Shown here piece after piece: positions 51,365 to 62,076 of a stretch of 64,000 nucleotides of DNA (the first letter of the stretch is position 1; each line of letters opens with the position of its first letter). Position numbers and translations under genes: made by a program. Source of the stretch: Acidovorax sp. A1169 (GTDB taxonomy: Bacteria > Pseudomonadota > Gammaproteobacteria > Burkholderiales > Burkholderiaceae_C); assembly GCF_030704685.1 (NCBI RefSeq), contig NZ_JAUZDX010000020.1, positions 61,273 through 125,272 on the forward strand, in the 5' to 3' direction. The notes under the pieces are model-generated. The model was not told the origin of the DNA. It searched no databases and saw only the letters and a program-made list of their open reading frames with translations.

Positions 51365-51907
51365 ATGAGCGAACTATTCGTCTACACCACCCCCCTGGAC
51401 CCGCTGGCGCGCCCGCTGGTGGAGGAACTGAGCTACGAGTACGAAAGCCGCTATGGCGACTTCTACGAACGTGAGGGCGGCCCGCGTGAGATGGAGAAAT
51501 ACCCCGCCGAGCTGTTCTCCCCGCCCGAGGGCGGCAACTTCGTGCTGCTGCTGCGCGATGGCGTGGCCATCGGCGGTGGCGCCTTCAAGCGCCACCCGGA
51601 CCCCGGCACGGCCGAGGTCAAGCGTGTGTGGACGCACTCGGCCGAGCGCCGCCAGGGCCTGGCACGCCGGGTGGTGCAGGAGCTTGAGGCGCAGGCGCTG
51701 CGCCAGGGCTACACCCGCATCTACCTGACCACGGGCTTTCGCCAGCCCGAGGCCGTGGCGCTGTACCTGGGCCATGGCTATACAGCGCTGTTCGACCGCT
51801 CGGCACCCGAGGGCACCTACCGCTCGCTGCCGTTCGAGAAAACCCTCGTGCCCACTTCGTCCGCCTTTGCCGCGGCCGTTTTAGAACCTCTGGCCCGCGC
51901 GGCCTGA
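51365..51907 (+). CDS. GNAT-family N-acetyltransferase
   Basis: 180 residues. The acetyl-CoA binding motif is AEVKRVWTHSAERRQGLARRVVQELEAQA (R-x-x-G-L-A), followed by RIYLTTGFRQPEAVALYLGHGY. An unusual N-terminus (LVEELSYEYESRYGDFYERE) is shared by GNATs near amino acid ABC transporters. In the proposed pathway it acetylates the amino group of the imported amino acid before oxidation. It lies 34 bases after the amidohydrolase gene and 35 before the transporter fusion. Confidence 0.85.
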   Translation: MSELFVYTTPLDPLARPLVEELSYEYESRYGDFYEREGGPREMEKYPAELFSPPEGGNFVLLLRDGVAIGGGAFKRHPDPGTAEVKRVWTHSAERRQGLARRVVQELEAQALRQGYTRIYLTTGFRQPEAVALYLGHGYTALFDRSAPEGTYRSLPFEKTLVPTSSAFAAAVLEPLARAA

Positions 51908-51942
51908 GGCTTCCTTCTTCGCTTCGCCCCACAAGAACAACC

Positions 51943-53802
<1,860 letters not shown>

Positions 53803-53901
53803 CTCCCCGCTTTCCTTCCTCTTCGCATGCGCGGCGCCTGGCCGAGCGCCAGCCTGCGCGCATGTCCCCCTTTTCTCTTGTCCATTTTGAGGAACCATCC
53901 G

Positions 53902-54831
53902 ATGAATTTCACCCGCCGCTCCACCTTACTTGCCCTGGCGCTGGCCGCCGCGACCATGGCCCCCCTGCAGGCCACGGCCCAGGCCGTGGATCTGAGCCCT
54001 GAACAGCCCGGGCGCCCGCGCTCGGCCAAGGTCGACGAGGCGCTCAAGCTCGTGGCCAAGGACTTCAAGTTCGCCAAGGAGGGCGTGCTCACCGTGGGCA
54101 CCACCACCGGACGCCTGCCGTTTGGCGCCTATGCCACCGACAACAAGACCCCCGTGGGCAATGCGCCCGACGTGGCGCAACTGGTCGCGGACAGCCTGGG
54201 GCGAAAGCTCGAACTGGTGTCCGTGGCCTGGGCCGACTGGCCGCTGGGCCTGCAGTCGGGCAAGTTCGACGTGGTGATCTCCAACGTCACGGTGACCGAG
54301 GAGCGCAAGGAAAAATTCGACTTCTCCACCTACCGCAATGACCAACTGGGCATCTACGTGAAGGCCGACAGCAAGATCGCCGCGATCAGGGAGCCCAAGG
54401 ACGTGGCGGGCCTGAAGATCATCGTCGGCGCCAGCACCAACCAGGAGCAGATCCTGCTGCGCTGGAACCAGCAGAATGTGGCTGCTGGCCTCAAACCCGT
54501 GGAAATCCAGTACTACGACGACGATGTGGTGCTGTACCTGGCCATCCTCTCGGGCCGGGCGGACGCCTACCTCGCGCCCAACGGCATTGCCGCGCACAAC
54601 GCGCGCGATGGCAAGACCAAGCTGGTGGGCGCCTTCTCGGGCGGCTGGCCGCAGAACGCCGAGATCGCCGTCACCTCGCGCAAGGGTTCGGGCATCGCCG
54701 AGGCGGTGACGGCCGCACTCAACGCGCAAATCCAGAACGGCAACTACACCAAGTCGCTGGAGCGCTGGAACCTGCAGTCCGAGGCCATCCAGGTCTCGCG
54801 CACCAACCCGCCCGGCCTGCCCAAGAAGTGA
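53902..54831 (+). CDS. Polar amino acid ABC transporter substrate-binding protein 1
   Basis: 309 residues with a signal peptide (RRSTLLALALAAATMAPLQA, cleavage after ATAQA). The type II binding fold is seen in KEGVLTVGTTTGRLPFGAYA, SVAWADWPLGLQSGKFDVVI, VTVTEERKEKFDFSTYRNDQ and GLKIIVGASTNQEQILLRWN. It is clearly homologous along its whole length to the receptor encoded next, so they arose by tandem duplication. It is 99 bases after the transporter fusion. Confidence 0.9.
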   Translation: MNFTRRSTLLALALAAATMAPLQATAQAVDLSPEQPGRPRSAKVDEALKLVAKDFKFAKEGVLTVGTTTGRLPFGAYATDNKTPVGNAPDVAQLVADSLGRKLELVSVAWADWPLGLQSGKFDVVISNVTVTEERKEKFDFSTYRNDQLGIYVKADSKIAAIREPKDVAGLKIIVGASTNQEQILLRWNQQNVAAGLKPVEIQYYDDDVVLYLAILSGRADAYLAPNGIAAHNARDGKTKLVGAFSGGWPQNAEIAVTSRKGSGIAEAVTAALNAQIQNGNYTKSLERWNLQSEAIQVSRTNPPGLPKK

Positions 54832-54839
54832 GGTACGCC

Positions 54840-55772
54840 ATGACCATACCCTCCCCATCCCTTCGGCGCTGGCTGGCCGCTCTGGCATTGGCTGCATTCG
54901 GCGGTGGTGCCCTGGCGCAGACCTTCGATTTCAGCCCCGAGCAGAAGGCGCGGCCGCGCACCGAGCGCAATGCCTCGGCTATCGCCGCCATCCCCAAGGA
55001 CTTCAAGTTCGCGAAGGAAGGCGTGTTCACCGTGGCGATCGCTCCCTTTGCCCCGCCCATCGCCACCTACGCCACCGATGCGAAGACAGTGGTGGGCTTC
55101 GATCCCGACTACGCCCACCTCATCGCCGATGCGCTGGGCCTCAAGCTCGAACTGCTGCCTATCGCCTGGGCCGACTGGCCGCTGGGCCTGTCCTCGGGCA
55201 AGTACGATGCGGTCATCTCCAACGTGGGCGTGACCGAGCAGCGCAAGGAGAAGTTCGACTTCTCCACCTACCGCCTGGGGCTGCATGGCTTCTACGTGCG
55301 AGCCGACAGCAAGATCACCGCCATCAAGGAGCCCAGGGACGTGGCCGGCCTCAAGGTCATTACCGGCTCGGGCACCAACCAGGAGCGCATTCTTCTCGAA
55401 TGGAACAAGAAGAACCTGGCGGCGGGCCTCAAACCCGTGGAGATCGTTTACTTCGACGACGACGCCGCGCGCCTGCTGGGCGTGGTCTCGGGCCGGGCCG
55501 ATGCCAACTTCAACCCGAATGCCCCCCAGGCCTACCACGCGGCCAAGGACGGCAAGATCAAGCTTGTGGGCACGGTGAACGCGGGCTGGCCGCTCAAGTC
55601 CGACGTGGCCATCACCACGCGCAAGGGCAGCGGCCTGGCCGATGCGCTCACGCTGGCGGGCAATGGAATCATCCAGAGCGGCAAGTACACGCAGGCGCTG
55701 GCGCGTTGGAGCCTGGCGGAAGAGGCGTTGCCGCGCTCGGAAACCAACCCGCCTGGCCTTCCGAAGTTCTGA
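54840..55772 (+). CDS. Polar amino acid ABC transporter substrate-binding protein 2
   Basis: 310 residues with a signal peptide (RRWLAALALAAFGGGALAQ). Its body parallels receptor 1 (PIAWADWPLGLSSGKYDAVI, VTEQRKEKFDFSTYRLGLHG, TGSGTNQERILLEWNKKN), but the ligand-contacting stretches differ (APFAPPIATYATD against TTGRLPFGAYATD), so it probably has a different side-chain preference. The ATG at 54840 is eight bases after the previous stop. The next gene starts three bases after its own stop. Confidence 0.9.
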   Translation: MTIPSPSLRRWLAALALAAFGGGALAQTFDFSPEQKARPRTERNASAIAAIPKDFKFAKEGVFTVAIAPFAPPIATYATDAKTVVGFDPDYAHLIADALGLKLELLPIAWADWPLGLSSGKYDAVISNVGVTEQRKEKFDFSTYRLGLHGFYVRADSKITAIKEPRDVAGLKVITGSGTNQERILLEWNKKNLAAGLKPVEIVYFDDDAARLLGVVSGRADANFNPNAPQAYHAAKDGKIKLVGTVNAGWPLKSDVAITTRKGSGLADALTLAGNGIIQSGKYTQALARWSLAEEALPRSETNPPGLPKF

Positions 55773-55775
55773 TCC

Positions 55776-56840
55776 ATGCCCATCCGCCATCTCGCCTTTC
55801 TCTCGCCGGGCAACTTCCCAGACACCAACCCCTTCGACGGCCTGGAGCACACGCTGCAGCTGTTCGCCTATGGCGAGGCCCTGGGCTTCGACAGTGCCTG
55901 GGTGCGCCAGCGCCACCTGGAGCGCGGGGCGTCATCGGCCGCTACCTTCCTCGCTGCCGCGAGCCAGCGCACGCTGCGCATAGCCCTGGGTACGGCCGTG
56001 GTGCAGATGGGCTACGAAAACCCGTTTCGCCTGGCCGAGGACCTGGCGACAGTGGACGTACTCTCGCGTGGGCGCCTGCATGTGGGGCTGAGTGCTGGCG
56101 CGCCGCCCTTTGGCGCCTTGCTGGGCGAGCGCCTGTTCGACGGCGATGCGGGCAGCATCGACTTCTGGCACGCCCGGGTGGATCGCCTGCGCCGCAACCT
56201 GCGGGGCGAGCTGCTCGGCGACGAGGACACCTTTGTCGAAAGCCCCGCAGGCCGCCAGCGGCCACGCCTGCAGCCGTACGCGCCGGGTCTGGCGCAGCGC
56301 CTGTGGTACGGCGGCGGCTCGCTGCGCTCGGCCCAGTGGGCGGGCGAGCAGGGCTACCACCTGCTCATCGGCAACATCAATCGGGCCGAGCAGACGGACC
56401 GGTTATTCGAGGCGCAGCGTGCGCAGCTCGACCTGTTCCATGCCCGCTGGCGTGCGCGGCAGCCGCAGGCCAGCGTGCCGCGTGTGGCGCTGGGGCGGGT
56501 GATCGTGCCGCTCGATGGGGCCGACGCCTCCACCCGCGCGCGCTACCTGGCGTGGGCTGCCACGCGGCAGGCGCGCACCCTGTCCCCCCAGGGCGAGCGG
56601 CGCACGCTCTTCGCGCGCGACCTGGTGGGCAGCAGCGACCAGATCCTGCAGTGGCTGCGCGACGACCCGATCCTGCCCCTGGTGCAGGAGCTGCGGCTGG
56701 AGCTGCCCTACGACTTCGCGCCCGAGGAATACCGCCAGATCCTGGAGGACACGGCGCGGCTGATCGCGCCAGAGCTGGGGTGGCGGCCGGGGCTGGACGC
56801 ATGGGGCGTTGAACGAGCGCCAGCGTACGCCACGGCCTGA
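55776..56840 (+). CDS. LLM-class flavin-dependent oxidoreductase
   Basis: 354 residues. HLAFLSPGNFPDTNPFDGLEHTL, SAWVRQRHLERGASSAATFL, IALGTAVVQMGYENPFRLAEDLATVD and RLHVGLSAGAPPFGALLGE mark it as luciferase-like, a different branch from the two monooxygenases at the start of the cluster. Starting three bases after receptor 2, it is the last gene of the cluster and converges on mltB. Substrate unknown; oxidation of a second S-substituted amino acid is a reasonable guess. Confidence 0.85.
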   Translation: MPIRHLAFLSPGNFPDTNPFDGLEHTLQLFAYGEALGFDSAWVRQRHLERGASSAATFLAAASQRTLRIALGTAVVQMGYENPFRLAEDLATVDVLSRGRLHVGLSAGAPPFGALLGERLFDGDAGSIDFWHARVDRLRRNLRGELLGDEDTFVESPAGRQRPRLQPYAPGLAQRLWYGGGSLRSAQWAGEQGYHLLIGNINRAEQTDRLFEAQRAQLDLFHARWRARQPQASVPRVALGRVIVPLDGADASTRARYLAWAATRQARTLSPQGERRTLFARDLVGSSDQILQWLRDDPILPLVQELRLELPYDFAPEEYRQILEDTARLIAPELGWRPGLDAWGVERAPAYATA

Positions 56841-56852
56841 CGGGCAGTCGGG

Positions 56853-57938
56853 CTACCGCGCCGCCGCCACCTCGCGCCCCAGCTCGATCACGGCCATGGC
56901 GTAGTAGCTCGACCAGTTGTAGCGCGTGATGGCGTAGAAGTTCTCCGTGCCCGCCACATAGGTCGGGGTGTCGCCGCCGTTCTGCAGCTCCACCAGCGCC
57001 ATGGGGCCCGTGTGCTGGGCCCCTACGGCGTCGAGCACCGCGCCCTTGGCCTGCATGCTGGCGGCGCTGAAGGTGGGCAGGATGTCCGGGGCCAGCAAGG
57101 TATCGAGCTGCAGGCGCGCAGTGTCGAACTGCACGCCAAAGTGCGTGGGCATGCCGGTGGTCCAGTTGTGGCCCTTGAAGTAGTTGGCCACCGAGCCGAT
57201 GGCGTCCACCGGGCTCCTGAACAGGTCGACACGGCCATCACCGTCGAAATCGACTGCATAGCGCACCCAGCTCGAGGGCATGAACTGCCCCAGGCCCATG
57301 GCCCCCGCGTAACTGCCGCGCGGCTCGAAGGGGTCGATGTTGCTGCGGTTGGTGAGGCTCAGAAACTGCTCCAGCTCGCGCTGGAAGAACTCCCGGCGCT
57401 CCTTGGCGCGCGGGTGGGCATTGGGAAAGTCGAAGGCCAGCGTGGCCAGCGCATCCATCACGCGGAAGTTGCCCATCTGCTGGCCGTAGATGGTCTCCAC
57501 GCCGATGATGCCGACGATGATCTCCACCGGCACGCCGTATTCAGCCTCGGCGCGTTCCAGTGCGTCGCGGTGCTCCTGCCAGAAGCGCACACCCGCACGG
57601 ATGCGCACCGGGTCGATGAAGCGGCTGCGGTACACGCGCCAGTTCTTGGGCGTGCCCACGGGCGGGGGCAGCATGAGGCGCGGCACCTGGGTCAGCAGGC
57701 GTGCCTGGCCGATGGCCTGGCGCACCCACTCGCGGTCCAGGCCGCGCCGGGTGGCCAGGTCGTCGGCAAAGGCCATGGCATCGGGTCGGTTGGCGTAGGG
57801 CACGCCGCCCTGCACGGTGGCGTTCGCTGCGGTTTTTTTGGAGGCAGCCTGTTTGGGGGGCTTGGAGGGGCTGGCGAGGGCGGGCAGGGAACAGGCCACG
57901 GCCACGCAGGCGATGGCAACGGATTTCAGGAGGCGCAT
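56853..57938 (-). CDS. mltB: Lytic murein transglycosylase B
   Basis: 361 residues with a signal peptide (LLKSVAIACVAVACSLPALA). MltB cleaves the glycan strand of peptidoglycan to 1,6-anhydro-muropeptides in the periplasm. The catalytic Glu148 lies in IGVETIYGQQMG; GSYAGAMGLGQFMPSSW and FDGDGRVDLFRSPVDAIGSVANYF are the other conserved blocks. No lipobox is evident, so the protein may be soluble. The ATG at 57938 begins the signal peptide and lies 10 bases after the transglutaminase gene stop, so it ends that operon. Confidence 0.93.
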   Translation of the reverse strand: MRLLKSVAIACVAVACSLPALASPSKPPKQAASKKTAANATVQGGVPYANRPDAMAFADDLATRRGLDREWVRQAIGQARLLTQVPRLMLPPPVGTPKNWRVYRSRFIDPVRIRAGVRFWQEHRDALERAEAEYGVPVEIIVGIIGVETIYGQQMGNFRVMDALATLAFDFPNAHPRAKERREFFQRELEQFLSLTNRSNIDPFEPRGSYAGAMGLGQFMPSSWVRYAVDFDGDGRVDLFRSPVDAIGSVANYFKGHNWTTGMPTHFGVQFDTARLQLDTLLAPDILPTFSAASMQAKGAVLDAVGAQHTGPMALVELQNGGDTPTYVAGTENFYAITRYNWSSYYAMAVIELGREVAAAR

Positions 57939-57948
57939 GTCGTTCGGG

Positions 57949-59985
57949 TCATCGGCCCCGTGCGGAGGGGGGCCAGGGCAGGGTGTTGAATTCGCGGCGC
58001 AGGGCGCCAAACTGCTGGGCAGGCTCGGGGGCATAGCGTACCTGCTCCAGCCGCAGCAGCCAGGCGGCCAGGCCGCTGGCGCTGTCACCGAAGTGGGCGG
58101 TCACCTGCTGGGCCATGGAGCGGGGCGGCAAGGTATCGGGCAGCACCAGGCCAGCCTTGGCCAGGCGTTGGCGCACGCGCGCCAGCAGGCGTAGCCAGGG
58201 GTCGTGCTGGCTGCGCTCCCACAGGGTCCACAGCCCGCCGCCGCCTGCGGCGATCACGATGAGGGCGCCGAGCACGGTGGTCAGGTTCTGCCAGCTCGGT
58301 GATTCGAAGCCCAGGGCCTTGAGCAGGTCGAACTGGCTGCTCTGGCTGTAGTTGAGCACCCACTGGCTCCAGCTGTTGTTCACGGCCTCCCAGACAGCGC
58401 GCAGGGATTGCACCATTCCGGGGCTGATGGTTCCCATCGCGCTGGCAAATGCGCCCTCGGGGGCCCTGAGGCGCTGGAACTGGCCCACACGGCCTGGTGC
58501 CACAGCACCTGTAGGGTCCACGCGCACCCAGCCACGGTTTTCCATCCAGACCTCGGCCCAGGCGTGGGCGTCGGCATTGCGCACGGTCCAGTAGCCGTCC
58601 ACCGGGTTGCGCTCGCCCCCCTGGTAGCCGGTGACGATGCGTGAGGGCACGTCCAGCGCGCGCATCAGGATCACGAAGGCCGAGGAAATATGCTCGCAAA
58701 AGCCTTCCTTGCGGTCGAACCAGAACTCGTCGGCGGTGTGCTCACCGAAGACGCCGGGCTCCAGCGAGTAGCCGTAGCCCCCCGTGCGCAGTCGCTGCAG
58801 CACTGCATTGACCAGCACCTGGGTGCTGGCCCCGGCCAGCGCGGGGTCGGCACGCATCTCAGCCGCCAGGGCCAGGGTGCGCGGGTTGAAGCCGGGCGGC
58901 AGCTCGGTGTACACGCGCAACTGGCGCAGGGACTCCTGGGGGCCGTGGCGGAATTCGGGGTAGCTCACCGCCTGGTAGCGCATCACGTCAGTGATGGGGC
59001 GATTGGTCATCCACTGCAGGTCCTGCGTCATGTAGGCCTGCATGCCGGGCACCTGGGGCGCCTCGGGCGTGGCTTCCAGCACCATCAGCCACGGCTGGCG
59101 CTGGGGTTCCAGCGTCACTTCGTAGCGCACCGCCGGCCCGCTGGTCTGCAGGTTGGCGGGCACCGCCACCCGCGCCGCCCAGGCGCTGTCTTCACGGAAG
59201 GGCTCGGCCTGCCACTGCCGGCCGTCGAAGGCGGCCATGACCGGCCCGCGAAAATACAGCATCGACTGCTGGGGAATGTCGGTAGGAGCGCCTTCGAAGC
59301 GCAGGCGGATCGCCACCCGCTCATCTAGTGCTATCTCTGCCATGTCGCCGATCTTCATGGTGCCCGACAGGCCGCTGCGCCCGGTGAGGTTGTCGCTGGG
59401 CATGCCCCACAGCGGCGACATGCGCGGAAACAGCATGAACAGCGCCACCATGATGGGCGCGCCCAGCAGGGCCATGGTGCCCGCCGTGCGGAAGGTCTGC
59501 AGCAGGGGTGGGCGCCCCACCGGCATGTGGGCGTTGACCAGCGCCGTCAGCAGGCCCAGCAGGGCGATCAACATGGCCGCTGCGGTGAGCAGCGACTGCG
59601 AGAAGAAGAAATTGCTGAGCATCGTGAAGAAGCCCAGGAAGAAGATCACCATGGCGTCGCGCCGTGCGCGCAGCTCCAGGGTCTTGAAGGCCAGCATCAT
59701 CACCATCAGCGTGACGCCCGCTTCGCGCCCGAGGATGGTGCGGTGCGTGAACAGGGTGCCTGCCACGGCCACCACGACCAGTACCGTCAGCAGCCAGCGC
59801 CCGGGCAGCGGCCTGGCCTTCCAGGCCATCCAGCCGCGCCACAGCAGCATGCCGAAGGCCATGGCACTGGCCCAGGCGGGCAGGTTGGCCACCTGGGGCG
59901 CGATCACCCAGGCTGTGGCGAAGAGCAGGAACAGCGTGTCCCGCGCGTCGCGTGGCAGGGTGGCGAGGGTCTGGCGCAGGCTCAT
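57949..59985 (-). CDS. Membrane transglutaminase-like protein (TgpA family, DUF3488/transglutaminase/DUF4129)
   Basis: 678 residues. Five to six N-terminal membrane segments (about 15-195) precede a periplasmic transglutaminase-core domain whose triad is Cys430 (EGFCEHISSAF), His474 (DAHAWAEVW) and Asp490 (VRVDPTGAV). One further membrane segment (near 570, TTVLGALIVIAAGGGGLWTL) leads to a C-terminal cytoplasmic DUF4129 region. The essential Pseudomonas protein TgpA has this layout. It follows DUF58 and moxR genes, the standard grouping for this family. The role is probably in envelope maintenance; the substrate is not known. Confidence 0.9.
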   Translation of the reverse strand: MSLRQTLATLPRDARDTLFLLFATAWVIAPQVANLPAWASAMAFGMLLWRGWMAWKARPLPGRWLLTVLVVVAVAGTLFTHRTILGREAGVTLMVMMLAFKTLELRARRDAMVIFFLGFFTMLSNFFFSQSLLTAAAMLIALLGLLTALVNAHMPVGRPPLLQTFRTAGTMALLGAPIMVALFMLFPRMSPLWGMPSDNLTGRSGLSGTMKIGDMAEIALDERVAIRLRFEGAPTDIPQQSMLYFRGPVMAAFDGRQWQAEPFREDSAWAARVAVPANLQTSGPAVRYEVTLEPQRQPWLMVLEATPEAPQVPGMQAYMTQDLQWMTNRPITDVMRYQAVSYPEFRHGPQESLRQLRVYTELPPGFNPRTLALAAEMRADPALAGASTQVLVNAVLQRLRTGGYGYSLEPGVFGEHTADEFWFDRKEGFCEHISSAFVILMRALDVPSRIVTGYQGGERNPVDGYWTVRNADAHAWAEVWMENRGWVRVDPTGAVAPGRVGQFQRLRAPEGAFASAMGTISPGMVQSLRAVWEAVNNSWSQWVLNYSQSSQFDLLKALGFESPSWQNLTTVLGALIVIAAGGGGLWTLWERSQHDPWLRLLARVRQRLAKAGLVLPDTLPPRSMAQQVTAHFGDSASGLAAWLLRLEQVRYAPEPAQQFGALRREFNTLPWPPSARGR

Positions 59986-60055
59986 GGAGCGTCGGTTTTC
60001 CGCGAAAAAGGAGGCAAGGGGCAATGCGTTTGGATGGCTTGTTGCCGGCAGAAGT

Positions 60056-61096
60056 TCAGCACAGCGCCAGCGCCTCCAGGCAGCGGCGGCGGTGGGCGGT
60101 GCCGGTATCGGGTTCGATCTCCACGCCGGGCAGGCGCAGGCCGTAGTCCAGGCCCAGGCGGTCGGCCTGCAGCACCCAGGCGGCCAGGCGGGAGATGCGG
60201 GCCTCAGGGTCGGGCAGGGCGGCCAGGGCCGGGTCCAGCCACAGCTCGTGGCGCTGGGCCTGCTGCGAATCGCGGCTCACCAGGTCGTCGGTGCCGGTGC
60301 CCAGCGTCTTGGCGGCCTTCTTCCAGACTACCAGCTTGAGCGGGTCGCCACGCCGGTAGGCGCGCACGCCATCGAACTCGCCGATGCCTTGCGATGGCGC
60401 GCTGCCCGTGCCCGCGCCGCGCGGCTCGCCGGGTGGCAGCGGCGGCGGGGGCAGCTCCGGCGCCGGGTACACCAGCACCTGGGCCGCCGGGCGCCAGTAG
60501 GTCCATACGCGAAAGGTTCCCAGCGGGAACCGCGTCTCGGCCGTGAGCGTGGGCACGCGGTGCAGGCCCCGGCGCGGTGGGGCAAAGGCCACATGCACGG
60601 TGGAGCTTCCCTGTGCGGGCACATCGGTCCAGGCCCAGTGGTGCGCTTCGCCACCGCCGCCATGCATGGCCAGGCCGATGCCGTAGCGCGTCGTCTTGCG
60701 TTCGCTGGACACCTGGACCTCGACGGTGGCGCTGGTCCCCATGAAGTGCGGCTCGGGCGCCTTGAGGTGCAGCGTGATGCCGCGCAGCGTGGCGTGGCAG
60801 ATGTGCATGCCGATCACCGCGCTGCCCGCCAGCAGAAAGGTCAGCAGGTAGCCCAGGTTGAGCTGGTAGTTGATGGAGGCGATCAACAGGATCAGCAAGG
60901 TGAGCGCCAGCATCCAGCCCGCCCCCGTGGGCACGATGTAGACGTTGCGCTGGGTCAGCGTGAGCGTGTCGCTCAGCGGCCGGCGCACCATCCACCAGGC
61001 CTCGAAACGCTTGCGCACGCGCGTGAGCGGGTTGAGCGCTGCCAGGGCGGCGCGCAGCCGGCCGGGCGATGGCGTGGGCGATGTGGCGGTTGCCAT
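60056..61096 (-). CDS. DUF58-family membrane protein
   Basis: 346 residues with two membrane segments (about 60-105, GWMLALTLLILLIASINYQ and LGYLLTFLLAGSAVIGMHI) and the C-terminal DUF58 motif GIGEFDGVRAYRRGDPLKLVVWKKAAK. DUF58 proteins accompany MoxR ATPases and are thought to hold a von Willebrand-like client domain. The ATG at 61096 has GAGG upstream; a TTG at 61111 that overlaps the moxR stop is the other possibility. The stop lies 70 bases before the transglutaminase start. Confidence 0.88.
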   Translation of the reverse strand: MATATSPTPSPGRLRAALAALNPLTRVRKRFEAWWMVRRPLSDTLTLTQRNVYIVPTGAGWMLALTLLILLIASINYQLNLGYLLTFLLAGSAVIGMHICHATLRGITLHLKAPEPHFMGTSATVEVQVSSERKTTRYGIGLAMHGGGGEAHHWAWTDVPAQGSSTVHVAFAPPRRGLHRVPTLTAETRFPLGTFRVWTYWRPAAQVLVYPAPELPPPPLPPGEPRGAGTGSAPSQGIGEFDGVRAYRRGDPLKLVVWKKAAKTLGTGTDDLVSRDSQQAQRHELWLDPALAALPDPEARISRLAAWVLQADRLGLDYGLRLPGVEIEPDTGTAHRRRCLEALALC

Positions 61097-61107
61097 GTCC
61101 CTCGGGC

Positions 61108-62034
61108 TCAAGGCAAGGGCACGGACTCGGCCATGGCGCGCACCTGCTCCACCGCACCCCGGCCCGCATCGCCCACGGGCACCAGGCGGTGGGCAATGGT
61201 CTGGGGCAGCACGGCCTGCACGTCGTCGGGCGCCACATAGTCACGCCCGCTGATCAGCGCCTGCGCCTTGGCCGCGCGCACCAGGGCAATGCCCGCGCGC
61301 GGCGACAGCCCCTGCAGGAACCAGCGGCCCGAGCGCGTGGCCGCGATCAGGTCCTGCACGTAGTTGAGCAGCGGGTCGGCGGTGTGCACCGCCAGTACCT
61401 GGCGCTGCAGCTCGGCCAGCTCGTCGTCGGACAGCTGGGGCAGCATGGAGTCCACCATGTCGCGCCGGTCGGCACCGGCCAGCAGCACGCGCTCGGCCGC
61501 CCGGTCGGGGTAGCCGATGGAGATGCGCATCAAGAAGCGGTCCAGCTGCGACTCGGGCAGCGCAAAGGTGCCGAGCTGGTCGTGCGGGTTCTGCGTGGCG
61601 ATCACGAAGAAGGGGTGGGGCAGGGCGCGCGTCTCGCCTTCCACCGACACCTGCTTTTCTTCCATGGCTTCGAGCAGGGCACTCTGCGTCTTGGGGCTGG
61701 CGCGGTTGATTTCGTCGGCCAGCAGCACCTGGGCGAACACCGGGCCGGGGTGGAACACGAAGGCTTCCTTGCCGCGCTCGTACACCGAGACGCCGGTGAG
61801 GTCGCTGGGCATCAGGTCGGCCGTGAACTGCACGCGCGAGAACTGCAGCCCGAAGGTGCGCGACAAAGCATGGGCCAGCGTGGTCTTGCCCACCCCCGGA
61901 ACATCCTCGATCAGCAGGTGGCCGCCGGCCAGCAGGCAGGCCACGCAGTCCTGTACCTGGGCCTGTTTGCCCACGATCACCGTGTTAAGCTGGTCCAGAA
62001 GCGATTTGATTTTGTGCTGGGCATTCATAGTCAT
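61108..62034 (-). CDS. MoxR-family AAA+ ATPase
   Basis: 308 residues. Walker A is VPGVGKTT in LLIEDVPGVGKTTLAHALSR, Walker B is VLLADEINRASPKTQ, the sensor segment is VIATQNPHDQLGTFALPESQ and the arginine finger region is LDRFLMRISIGYP. MoxR ATPases act as chaperones for partner proteins with von Willebrand-like domains. First gene of the moxR, DUF58, transglutaminase, mltB operon and divergent from the deacetylase gene at 62077. A second ATG two codons downstream is possible. Confidence 0.93.
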   Translation of the reverse strand: MTMNAQHKIKSLLDQLNTVIVGKQAQVQDCVACLLAGGHLLIEDVPGVGKTTLAHALSRTFGLQFSRVQFTADLMPSDLTGVSVYERGKEAFVFHPGPVFAQVLLADEINRASPKTQSALLEAMEEKQVSVEGETRALPHPFFVIATQNPHDQLGTFALPESQLDRFLMRISIGYPDRAAERVLLAGADRRDMVDSMLPQLSDDELAELQRQVLAVHTADPLLNYVQDLIAATRSGRWFLQGLSPRAGIALVRAAKAQALISGRDYVAPDDVQAVLPQTIAHRLVPVGDAGRGAVEQVRAMAESVPLP

Positions 62035-62076
62035 AGCGCGACGTTATCCTAAAAGTATGAGACACGGGGATTGACT

